Assembly: GCF_021347895.1 (NCBI RefSeq)
Contig: NC_067118.1
Coordinates: 37,127,755-37,191,754 of the forward strand
Direction: 5' to 3'
Source of the DNA: Acanthochromis polyacanthus
Taxonomy: Eukaryota > Chordata > Actinopteri > Pomacentridae
Length of the DNA: 64,000 nucleotides
Shown: piece after piece, positions 25,301-43,100 of the stretch
How positions within the stretch are numbered: position 1 is the stretch's first letter
How the letters are laid out: every line of letters begins with the position of its first letter
The notes under the pieces: generated by a model
Told to the model about the DNA's origin: nothing
Database searches by the model: none
Seen by the model: the letters and a program-made list of their open reading frames with translations, nothing else
Translations under genes and position numbers: made by a program

Positions 25301-28300
25301 GAAGTTAGAGGGATGTTTGCAGCGTCTGCCAGCAGATAGCGAGCTGTTTTTGGTGGGTCCATCACACTTCACCATACATATCGAAATGGTCATTTTATTT
25401 TTATTAAAATAATGTTAGATTTCAGCTTTCATATGTAGTTAGGTTAGCCCTGCCTGTTCAGATCATTTTTAAGCTTAAGGTTACTTAGCAAAATCCAAGC
25501 TTTGACTAATCTGCTTCCTCTCATTTTCTGCACATTATGTCTTTTCTGTTTCCATTCAGTCTCTATATTACTATTGCTCCATACTGGTTGTCTCCTCACT
25601 TCTTCAGTAATTCATGTTCCTGCTCTAATTTGTCACTTATCTGTGTATCTTGCAGAGTTTAAGGAGGCATTCCTGCTGTTCGACAGGACAGGAGATGGGA
25701 AGATCGGCTACAACCAGTGTGGGGACGTCATGCGGGCCCTGGGACAGAACCCTGTCAACGCCGAAGTGCTCAAAGTCCTGGGCAACCCCAAGGCTGAGGG
25801 TGAGATAAAAATATCGAGCGTACAAGGTGTAACTTTAGTATAAACTGTTAGATCATGTTGACAAAAACATCTGTTGACAAAGAGGGTCTGACTTGTCTCA
25901 GATGTTGTTTTATTTGTCTTTTTGCAGAGATGAACACCAAGATGCTAGACTTTGAGCAGTTCCTGCCCATGTTCCAGGCCATTGCTAAGAATAAAGATCA
26001 GGGCTCCATGGAGGATTTTGTGGAGGGACTGCGTGTCTTTGACAAGGAGGGCAACGGCACAGTAATGGGAGCAGAACTACGTCACGTGCTCACCACGCTA
26101 GGCAAGCTACATTTTATCACCCTATTAAAAGATATCTGTGTTGAAAGACTATTTTGGGTTTGCACTGCATTACTTTCACTTCCAGGAAAATACTGTGGAC
26201 TGAAAATACTTTCCTGCAAATGTACAACACATGAAAGAAAATGATGTTCTTGATGTGCAAATGTGTTTCTGATGTTGCTATCATTACTTCTTTACCAGTC
26301 TTTTACTTCCTGTACTGTTATTTGTTTGGTGAAATGTCTTATCCTATTAAAAAAAAATGCAAATTGAGTAAATGTTTTTATTTTCATTTTCAGGTGAGAA
26401 AATGACAGAGGAGGAGGTGGAGACGCTCTTGGCAGGACATGAAGATGCAAATGGATGCATCAATTATGAAGGTGAGAGCAAAATGTGTAGACAAGGTCAA
26501 GATGGGATGCCAACTATCAGGTTAATGTAAGGCTATTTAATGTGATCATCTTACCAAGTTTTGGAAATGTGATAATAGCACTCCAGTCATGTACAACACT
26601 GTGTGCACACCATGACTTGAAATGTTCTGGAATTACTAAGAGAAGTTATTTGAAAGGGAAGACATGTAGTTTGGGTTTTCTGTCGATGCAAATGTTCAGT
26701 TTTACAGTAAATCATAGTGCTTTAAGTTCTAAACAAACTGTTGTTATATTTGATTTAGTGTTGTGATGAGTTGAGTGTTTGTATTGCAGAGCCATCAAAA
26801 GGTCGCATTAAAAATTTGTGTTACCTTCCAATAACATTTGCTTTTCCTCTGACACATTGAGAATCACTGAGGTTATGATGCAGTATTATGTAGAAGACTG
26901 CTGCTGGTTGTGACCACTGTACATATCAGTGCTCCTTTAGTTGTGACTGCTCAGACACAAGTCTTTGCATTTAGAAAAAAATTAGGGATGGACCCGATAT
27001 GGTCATAAAAATGTAAAATCAGTCAATACTGTTAGCGTTTTTTTTTGTTTGTTTTTTACCAAAGACCAAACCAAAACAATAATGCCTGGATTTCGCCCAC
27101 ATTTACTAGACTCATAGAGGGAGGCAGGGAGGGAGAGTGTCAACTGTTGTTTGAGACCGTTAAAAACATTTGGCATATATGCGGCATTTTTTCCATAACT
27201 TAAGTTGAAGTAGTTTTCTTATTTTGTACAGACGGTGTTTACATTTGGAAAGTCTTGTTGCATTTGAGAATACATCCATTGAGGCATCACAGTAAAATCA
27301 GGCATGATGTGTTAATTCCACGACAGGCGATATGTGATGTTACCTAAAATTAGTTCAACAGCCCACATAAATCAGCATCGGTTGATCTCAGAATCAGAAA
27401 TTGAGAGTTGGACAATATCGGCATATCAGTTATCGGCCAAAAAGCCAATATTGGACATCAGTAACAAAAACTAAAGGAGTTTGATCACCGGCTGTCTTAC
27501 TGGCTGCTGCTTAGACAAACTGTAACCCTGGGATGATGTGGTTGTCACTCATATTACAGCTGTAGCTGTGGATATGCTGCGATTGTTCCAATGATGGCTG
27601 TTAAAGGGTGTAACACTGACTACATGCAGTGACGGCAGAGCTTGGTAATGAAGCTGCTGTATCTCTTTTGGTGTTTTGTTAACGTATTGGTCCTTGAAGC
27701 ATCGCAGACTGAGATTGTGAACAGCTGGCTCTATCCATAGCACCACAGACTGAACCTCAGTCGGATTCTGAACAATAACAACACATCCAGTTAGAGCTTC
27801 ACCCATCACAGCCAGACAGAGCAGCTGCTCATAGCCTGCAGCTTTATACTGTCAGAGATCAGCCTTTTAAAAGAAGTAATAAGGACTTAATCCAATATGT
27901 AAAGTGGCACGAAATCTTGTCTTTCCGTAGTATCTGTTTTTCCTTTAATCATCCTGTTGCCCTCATTTACGAGCACCGAAAAATATTGTTTCCTTGTCTG
28001 AAAAAAATCCAAAAAAAATCAACAAAAAAACTCCCCAAATTTATGAAAATTTATAAAAGCTTCAGGAAAGAAATTACAACAGTTCTTTAAAAATTTCCCT
28101 TAAAAGTTTTATTTAAAAAAGAAAAAAAAACAAATGTAGCAACAAAATTCTTGTAAATATTTTCAAAAAATGAGTAAAAATCTTCCTAAAAATTTCTGAA
28201 ATTATTACGTATATATCAGTAAAACTTCTAATATTTTCTTTAAGAACATTCATTAAAAAATCAACCAAAATCCAGCAAAATTCACTGGATTTTGGTTGAT

Positions 28301-29839
28301 TTTTTTTTAATGAATATTCTTGAAAATTTTCTTTAACATTTCTTTTTTTTGCTCCCAAAAAATGTTAAAAATGTGTACATCAGAAGTTTCACTGTGAAAA
28401 TTTTTTTCCCCCCCACATTTTCAGACTTTAAAATGGGTCAATTTTGACCCCCAGGACGACACGAGAGATAACTGACAGAGTATTATAATTGGACAAGGAA
28501 AGCATAAGTATTGCAAAGTAACACAAAACTTATTGTGAGATAAAAGCAGAATTTTTCCTGAAAAAAAATTCCTGGTCATGACCTTTTGGCTGCTCTGTGC
28601 GATTCATGTTGTCATCGTCTGCCTAATACCTCTTCTTACCGCTTCTGTTTAATAGACTTTTTTAAGAGGCCCTGTGTAAAGGTCAGCTGCTGACGGTGTG
28701 TTAACTGTTCTTCTTCCACAGCATTTGTTCGTCACATCATGTCAGGCTGAGGGCCGGTACGGGCATTGTGTATACCGTGGGATAGCACCTCCAGGCTTTC
28801 CTGCTTTTTAGCTGCTAAACGATCCACCCACATATGGTCACTCTAACACTAGTCAGCTGTAGTTGCCCCAGTAATCGTTTGCAAACAGCAATAATTTGCT
28901 GTTGCAAAGCAGATTTAACCTGTAGGTATGTGTGGGAAAGCCTGGTGGTCTCCCTGCTCTTCAGAGCTGAGGGTCTGACCCATGTTAGCCTCCTGCTGTT
29001 CTGTCTCTCTCTCCTGCAGCCCTCTGTCTTGGCCCCTGGCTGCAGCATGCCCCTCTGCATGTGTCAGTGGCTCCCCTCAGTTAAACGGGGATATGGTGGA
29101 CACACAGGGAAGAGACTGGTCTCATTCAGGGAAAGCCTGGTGGCATTTGAACTAAGTGGTGTGGTGGTTATGAGGCAGCTTTTCTAATTTCATTTGCATG
29201 TCATTTGGTGCTGTTATAACAGGCCTTTTTCTGTGTTGGTGCTGGAGACGCTGTTCCTTTCAAAGCCACTACACACAGTAGATGTACCTGTTCTTAATAG
29301 ATTTGTTTTACATCTGTACATAGCGTAGCCACCAGCTTTGGGAGAGTGAACCAGTCCCTTTTTTTTACTAACCAGAGAACTGCAATGAGTCGCTCTTGTG
29401 CTGATTGTTTTCTCCTCTGTACTGACGGAAGCTGAATTTTTAGCTGACCTCTCTCTGACTGGACTGTAGCTCCCCTGATCTTCTCCCCTTTTCTCTGCTG
29501 CTCAGCTAGAGGAAGGCAAACAACGAGGATGGCTTCTCTAACCAGCTCTCTTTGGATCATAGAGGGCCAACTGCTTTGGCTTAATAGGAGATAGAGATGA
29601 TTACCTCACCTCTTCCTCTCCGTAAACTCTTCAACCCCCTCTGAGCAGAACACGGGGGACCTGCCTCCAAATGCAGCATCTCCCAGCCAGGCTCACCAGT
29701 GCCGGATGAGGAGGGGGGCCTTAGCTCCACATGCTGCAGTTGGGGTAGGTCTCTGTCAAGATTTAGACCATGAAACTCACATTTGTCTCTCTCTCGTTTC
29801 TTTTTTACAGAACTGGTCAGAATGGTTATGAGCGGGTGA
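19205..29839 (+). CDS. myl6: Myosin essential light chain 6 (MYL6/MYL6B-type), dual 5' ends
   Basis: Shared exons: 25656-25799 (144 nt), 25928-26101 (174 nt) and 26394-26471 (78 nt). The protein reads [78 protein letters not shown], and these phrases fit MYL6, not MYL1 or MYL3. It is an EF-hand essential light chain that clamps the lever arm of nonmuscle and smooth-muscle myosin II heavy chains. There are two 5' ends (19205-19372, or the ATG at 22864), two alternative 28-nt exons (23272-23299, 23519-23546) and two alternative 3' coding exons (28722-28750, 29811-29839). The short form (22864 + 23272 + shared + either tail) is 151 aa, equal to human MYL6. The long form (19205 + 23519 + shared + tail) is 206 aa; human MYL6B is 208. 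The intron after 26101 has a GC donor. Confidence 0.93.
19373..22863 (+). other. myl6 intron 1 / upstream region of the short promoter
   Basis: 3.5 kb of AT-rich DNA between the long-form exon and the short-form ATG exon. No further exon with a family match. Short A runs occur at 20160, 21687 and 22129. Confidence 0.6.
22706..22715 (+). promoter_or_regulatory. CArG-like / TATA-like element, myl6 short promoter
   Basis: CTATATATGG lies about 150 bases before the short-form ATG. It differs by one base from the SRF-binding CArG consensus CC(A/T)6GG and could also act as a TATA box. A CRE-like TGACGT follows at about 22766. SRF control is expected for a smooth-muscle light chain; the assignment is a motif match only. 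Confidence 0.35.
22864..22866 (+). CDS. myl6: myl6 short-form start-codon exon
   Basis: An ATG directly followed by a donor (ATG|GTGGGT) in the context AACACAACCATGG. In mammalian MYL6 and the LC3 form of MYL1 the first exon likewise contributes only the initiator Met. Joined to 23272 it gives [16 protein letters not shown], which matches MYL6 (MCDFTEDQTAEFKEAF). Confidence 0.85.
23272..23299 (+). CDS. myl6: myl6 alternative 28-nt exon a (MYL6-type)
   Basis: Bounded by AACAG| and |GTGAGT. It encodes SDFSEDQIL plus one base of the next Glu codon. It pairs with the ATG exon at 22864. Being 28 nt, it cannot be spliced together with the next 28-nt exon without a frameshift. Confidence 0.85.
23519..23546 (+). 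CDS. myl6: myl6 alternative 28-nt exon b (MYL6B-type)
   Basis: Bounded by TTTCCAG| and |GTAAGT. It encodes IEFNLDQIH plus one base of the shared Glu codon. The residues match the MYL6B block IEFNKDQLEE and the MYL1/MYL3 IEF..EQ block, not MYL6. It is expected to follow the long exon at 19205. It has the same length and phase as exon a, 219 bases away. Confidence 0.85.
26983..27462. mobile_element. hAT-like MITE remnant in a myl6 intron
   Basis: Begins TAGGGATGGACCCGATATGG and ends GCCAATATTGGACATCAGTA. The ends are imperfect inverted complements, and the GATATCGG-type phrases recall a common fish hAT-derived repeat. No transposase frame. Ends are approximate and the superfamily is from memory. 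Confidence 0.5.
27945..28471 (+). mobile_element. TTAA-flanked MITE, copy 2
   Basis: Same family and orientation as 4529-5038. The left end is TTAATCATCCTGTTGCCCTC and the right end GACGACACGAGAGATAA, so the right TTAA has decayed to ATAA. A strong central hairpin spans about 28242-28322 with arms around AACCAAAATCCAG / CTGGATTTTGGTT and stem tips ATTCATTA / TAATGAAT. It lies in the last myl6 intron region. Confidence 0.78.
28722..28750 (+). CDS. myl6: myl6 alternative terminal exon, nonmuscle-type tail
   Basis: After acceptor TTCCACAG the frame completes the codon begun in 26394-26471 and reads (E)AFVRHIMSG then TGA. It corresponds to the mammalian nonmuscle MYL6 tail EAFVRHILSG. Its 3' border is unclear: GTACGG at 28757 may be a donor if the exon is spliced on to 29811, otherwise it is the last exon. 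Confidence 0.87.
29811..29839 (+). CDS. myl6: myl6 alternative terminal exon, smooth-muscle-type tail
   Basis: After acceptor TTTTTTACAG the frame reads (E)ELVRMVMSG then TGA. This is the counterpart of the mammalian smooth-muscle MYL6 tail EELVRMVLNG, produced when the previous exon is skipped. A 3' UTR of about 500 bases follows. Confidence 0.87.
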
Positions 29840-30339
29840 AGACGGAGACCATCCCACTTTAATTTTTACCGTTTCACACGCACCCTGTTTTTGGCATTTA
29901 GCTTCTACAGTCCCCTCAAACATTTTCATGAATTAGTTTGTCACATTTTATTTAAGAAGTGCCTTTACATTCCTGCAAAAGACCACACATGATCCTTGAC
30001 ATGTACGACCAACTTGTATTCACTGAGTCTCGGTGCTTGCAATATTTGCTGCGGCGTTTAAAGGTGGACCATTTAAGACAACAGAAATTGCTAAAGATAT
30101 GCGACACTTGTTGATGCTAGTGTGTCAATGCTGGATGGGACATTAATATATATATATATCTACAGTATGTAGACACAATACTATCGGCAGCCTGCTGTGT
30201 CATTGGCTAAGACTTTTTGGTTAAAATAACGTTCCTTATTGTGCTGTAAACCAGTAAAGCCATATATCATGAGACAAAAAGAAACATTTCAAAGCGGTTC
30301 CTGTGTTTTTAATTCACCCCAATTCATTTGCAACATTTA

Positions 30340-30345
30340 AATAAA
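30340..30345 (+). promoter_or_regulatory. myl6 poly(A) signal AATAAA
   Basis: Canonical signal 500 bases after the smooth-type stop codon. Confidence 0.6.
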
Positions 30346-32895
30346 TGTTTTTCCTGAAAACCTATTGAAGTTATCGGTGAATTTGTTTGATTCAGTAGAA
30401 TAGTGAGACAACAACAGGTCTTGCAAAGCGCCGGTCTACTACATCTGTGCTGTTTTTCCACTGACACAAGAGGGCAGTGTTGCCAGTGGAATCTATATTT
30501 AAGGCACCATTTTATCACCAGAATATATGGTTTGTACTGCGAGGATATCCTGATCTGCTCTTTATGATTAGCTGAGCAAATTAATAGTAAATTATAAGTG
30601 TAGATTAGTTGTTCATGTCAAAATCAGCCATTTTGGTTCCAAGTTAGAATCCCTTTAGTTTGCAGCAGATGTTTACAAATATTACAGTAGGACACGTAAA
30701 TGTAATTTTCTTCAAGGTTGTGGCTATACATTTTTAGAGAATGAGAGTGACAAATTCGTGAGGTATGCGCAGCCGTTTGGTGGCTTCCTGACCTTTTCTT
30801 CATTTTCCTCACAAGCAGCCACAACTATTTCCCCTCATTAGGCGCCACAGCTATGGGAGTGTGAAGCTTGTGTGTGTGGGGTGAGGTTCAGGAGGGTGTC
30901 ATAGTACACTGCTGAATAGGTTGTCCACTAATTACTCGGTGTGTGTATGTGTGTGGTCGATGGAAGTCAAGGCTATTGATTATTTTAATCCTCCTATTTG
31001 TGAGTCTGTGATCCTCGTGGCTCTGCATTCGACAGGGGAATCGCTAATGGGCCTCAGCGCAGCCCGTCTCAGACCTCTCCCCATCCAATTAACTTTCAAC
31101 TGGAATCTGCCAGGAGAGAGCCGGGGGCTGGGCCCAGGCATGGCGCAGCTACATCCCCCTTCTTCTGCTCGGGAGCAACAGATTCACCAAATCCTCTACG
31201 TCAAGAATGTCATCAGCTCTCCACTCTAATTAGACACTTTACTTTCTGCCGATAATCTGAGAGTTATTCGAGATTCCTTCTCTTTAACATGGAGATGATG
31301 TTTGCTCTCTCGCAGGTTTAGAAACTGTTGAAGTGGTTGTACTGGAAATGATGGCGCCTTGGATAAAGCGGTGAAATTCAGTGTGTAGAAAACAACAAAT
31401 TAGTAGGGGAAATATTCACCAATTAGTTTTACATCACACATAAAAATTGTGAAATATAATAAGGCTGGATCGTTGTACAATTGATTACATATCATTTGAA
31501 ATAACACCCACAGTTCCAGTAAGAATAATGTCTGTCTCGGTCATTTCATGCCAGGTTTAACATCAATTAGAGCTTATAGAGCATCCATAAACTCAGAGCC
31601 TGTCAATAAATCACACAAATTCTTCCTTTAAGCAAAGATCTGTCTGTTCTTCTAAATCATTAGCTGAAATAACAAAAAATTCTGCAATTCCTATTACTTT
31701 TCTTTGAGGTGATTAACTAGAAATAGCATATCGGATGATTCTTATGGTTAAAAATGGAGAATAATGGGATTGATTTAGACAGTCATTCAGTCAATAGACA
31801 GAAAATTCTGAGACTGTTTTGAAAATCATGTAAGTAATTTTAAATCCAAGAATGAGCAGAATCTACTCGTACCAGCTTTTCTGTTATAAGCACTGCTGTG
31901 TTTGTTTTTGCATAATATTTAACGGCAGATCTGTAGGTATTGGGCTGACAGGGAAACAAGAAGGCTCCTTTGGCTTTGGGAAATTTGAGGTGGTTATGTT
32001 GGGGATTCTGTCTGGCGATGTTTGCTGTAACATTCTGCATGCATTTAGAAATATAGATTCACATAAAGAGGATACATGTGAGTGAGAGATTTAGAAAGAG
32101 TCCATAAAATTATCAATGAACTGATGGAATTCCAGCAATATTATTTAAGGAAAATGTAACCATTTTTTCTGGATGTATTTCTTGTTATTGGTCAGCTTTA
32201 CCACAAATGATCTGGGTTCAGAACCCTAATAAATAATGTCAAGCCATATCGAACGCTGAGACAGTTGGTTTTGTTTGTACGATTGATCACTATATTGTTA
32301 CATTTAAAATGTATACATTGCCTGGATTTTGTGGAGCCTGGGTGTATTATAAGCTGAGGTCAATGTAGCTGTATTAATGTTTGTGTCTTAGACAGAGTCT
32401 TAAGACATATTGGAAATCCATTCTGTAGCAGGCAGCGGCTGTGGTCAGCCCCTGTTGCTTCGATCTCAGCTGTAACTCCACGTAGCCGCGTCATATATCC
32501 AATTCTCCGAAGCCTGTCCAAGTGGTCCCATCAAATGTAACTGAACGAGGGTCTGCGTGTGTTTCTGACTGTTGAACGTCCCTGACCTTCACCAGGCCAA
32601 AACAACATGCAAGACCACACACAAGGTAGGTATAGATATTTTAATAGCAATTGTATACTCAACCTTTTCATTATACCAGATTGCCCGTCCCGAAATCACT
32701 GTGTTCACACATAATGATACTTTTGACAGAATCTCTCAAAAATAAAGTACTAACCAGATATGGCAGTGTAATTCTAGTCACATGTTTTGTAATGCATTGC
32801 ACAACATTTAGTGTAGGTAAAACACTGAACCTGTCCCTTTTTCACTGCCCCAGTATCTTACAGTGTATTCCACTCAAAACACGCACACACATGCG

Positions 32896-32951
<56 letters not shown>

Positions 32952-33848
32952 ATTGTCAATAATGCACTTGGCAATTAAAACTTCATTACACACGAGTTCC
33001 ATCCATGAAATGCATTGTGATATGTTGCCTTGCATTGTTCGCACGTTTTCTTTTATCTTGCCAAGTGACGTTCTGTGCCAGGATGAAAACAGGAGAGGAC
33101 AGTCAAACATCTGTCTATTCAAATGACCGTATTTTAATCAGCACCGTGCCAGTGCAGGGTGAATCACAACAGGGATTTAATTCATTTCAGTTGGCGTAAT
33201 TCACTTTGAAGCAGAGAGGGAAAAAAATATTTTACAATGACAAGTTGCAAAATATATGCAGGCCATTTGATCAGAGGTCACCAGAATGGAGAGCAGAAAT
33301 GTAAATACTGGAATACATTAAGTGTGCATTTGTCTCCGCTTTGTAATCTTAATTAATGGCACCCTCGACACCATTATTGCAATAAAAAGATCAGAGTTAT
33401 GGTGGTATTTTTTAATATTCTATTTCTCATAATGTCAGTTAATATAGAACACATCATAATACCGTAGATATTTCAGAGCCACAATGTGGAGTTGTTATGT
33501 GCACTGATACTATACATATTCTGAAATTCATATTTGCACACACAGGGTGCCAATGAAGGCAGTTGCTCATGATGGTTGGCTCAATATCACACAGTTTTCA
33601 CTTCATTCCACTTATCTCTGATTTTCACTCGATCCTTTTGTAGTCTACTGTGATCTCACGATGTCTGTATGCAGGTATGTGCATGTGTGTGCTTGCTTGC
33701 ATGCATGTGTGTGCATATATTTGTGTGAGCACTGCATGTCTGTGTGTGTGCGTTAATCTGCATACATACATGTCGGTGTAGGTGTGTTTCTGTGTATGCG
33801 TGTTGGTGTTTTTCTGACCACTTCTCTCTCCACGAGTGAGGATGAGGT
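30346..33848. other. Intergenic between myl6 and c1ql4
   Basis: No coding exon seen. It holds a CTCF-like core at about 30467-30481 (CACAAGAGGGCAGTG, two off-consensus flanking bases), a (CA)n tract at 32898-32947 and, just beyond the c1ql4 stop, a GT/GCAT-rich patch (33665-33810) that is probably 3' UTR. Confidence 0.5.
32898..32947. repeat. (CA)n microsatellite
   Basis: About 50 bases of uninterrupted CA repeat. Confidence 0.96.
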
Positions 33849-41772
<7,924 letters not shown>

Positions 41773-42788
41773 TCACTGGGTCAAGTATAAGAGAGAAGAC
41801 AAAATGGCAGACAGCCAGGAAGGAAACACCAGAAGACAAGATCCAAGGGAAATTATAAAAATGTTTTGGTGGCCCAAAACAAGATATTTAAAAAAAACCT
41901 ATATGGGTTCAAAGATAAAAGCTTCACACACCACAATTTTCCAAAAAAATCTGAAAAATCTGAGCTGTCTCAGGTTTGTGGTGACACAAAAAACATAATT
42001 TAATTGATCAAGTCTGGTTGGCCTTTTTCTGACTCCTCCTGTCGTCCTGCAGTTCTGTTCAATTTTCAGCATCAAACAGAAACCATAACTGGCACCGAGG
42101 CGGTTATTGTGAAAGCAGAGCTTATTAAAAGTATGCTGAAGTGAGAGCTGGTGCCAAATTCAGCTCAGTGAGGAGGGTGTGGAGGTATTGTTTGTTGTGT
42201 TGGATGAAGTATAATTTACAGTTTTTTTCAAAGATAAATCTTCTTTCAAGCCCCCCCTACAAACCACAGGGTTTCACTTCATGTGGATGTATCACTTAAT
42301 GCCATGGCTGTAAGTTAAAAAAGAGTCCATCACAAATCTTTTTCTGACCCAATCATCTTATGACCCCGACTTTTATCTGTCCAAAAGGGTCTCTCGCTCT
42401 CTCTTTTTTTTTTCCAGAAAACCACAAAAAAATTTGTCAACTTGGGTGTGCTTTTGACAGAGTCCTTGTCTGATATGCCTGGATCTGGAAAGGACAGTAA
42501 AAAGAGCAAAAGCACTCAATAATTAACTTGTCCTTATTTACCACATACATGCTTATAATTTAACTGCACTGAATTGTTAAATCATTAATTGCATTAAATC
42601 AGCTATTTATAAAGACTCCTCAGGTGATACAAAATTATTAACTTTTTAAAAATAAATGATAACAATACTATATTTTAGAAATAAGAAAACTATATATATT
42701 TTCTATAGTTGATATAAATGACATCAATTATATGTGAATTAAATTTGCTGAATAAAAATCAAAACAAAAAATCCAAGCAGAAACTCAC

Positions 42789-43100
42789 CTCTTTCTCTTT
42801 ATAATCCAGAAATATTTATGGGGAATAAAGTCTTGTGAGCACCAGTCTTCTCCGCGTCCCACCACAATGACTGAAGGACTTCGGAACGCTGGAGCGCCAA
42901 ATGGAGAGCTGGAGAGCCGACGGGCGCGCAGGAGATGCCAGGAAAGTGGTGCGAGTTTCTTTAATCACAGCGTAATCCCCTCTTCTCTCTCCAGGTAGAA
43001 AATGAAGTCTAAAAGCCGATAACTTGTAAAGGAAATGAAGCCCAGAAAAACACCTGCTTGAACACTTTTTTTGACGCAATTCCAAAAAAGCGGAGCGCAC
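42789..43100 (-). other. c1ql4: c1ql4 noncoding first exon (inferred)
   Basis: A strong minus-strand donor GAG|GTGAGT sits at 42783-42791, preceded by a moderately CpG-rich block (42840-43100) and a CT-rich stretch beyond 43190. This looks like a first exon and promoter for c1ql4. The matching acceptor before 41592 is not certain. The 94-codon minus frame here (42816-43100) ends before the donor and is not in a known family. Confidence 0.4.

Noticed and set aside
25502..25655. N-terminal part of the open frame running into the myl6 144-nt exon
   Set aside because: It is intron sequence before a clear TTGCAG acceptor; the protein family begins its conserved block at EFKEAF.
26102..26244. Extension of the myl6 174-nt exon into [15 protein letters not shown]
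   Set aside because: It lacks the conserved GEKMTEEE continuation, which is found in the next exon; treated as intron behind a GC donor.
42816..43100. 94-codon minus-strand frame in the inferred c1ql4 first exon
   Set aside because: Ends in a stop before the donor and resembles no protein; more likely 5' UTR.
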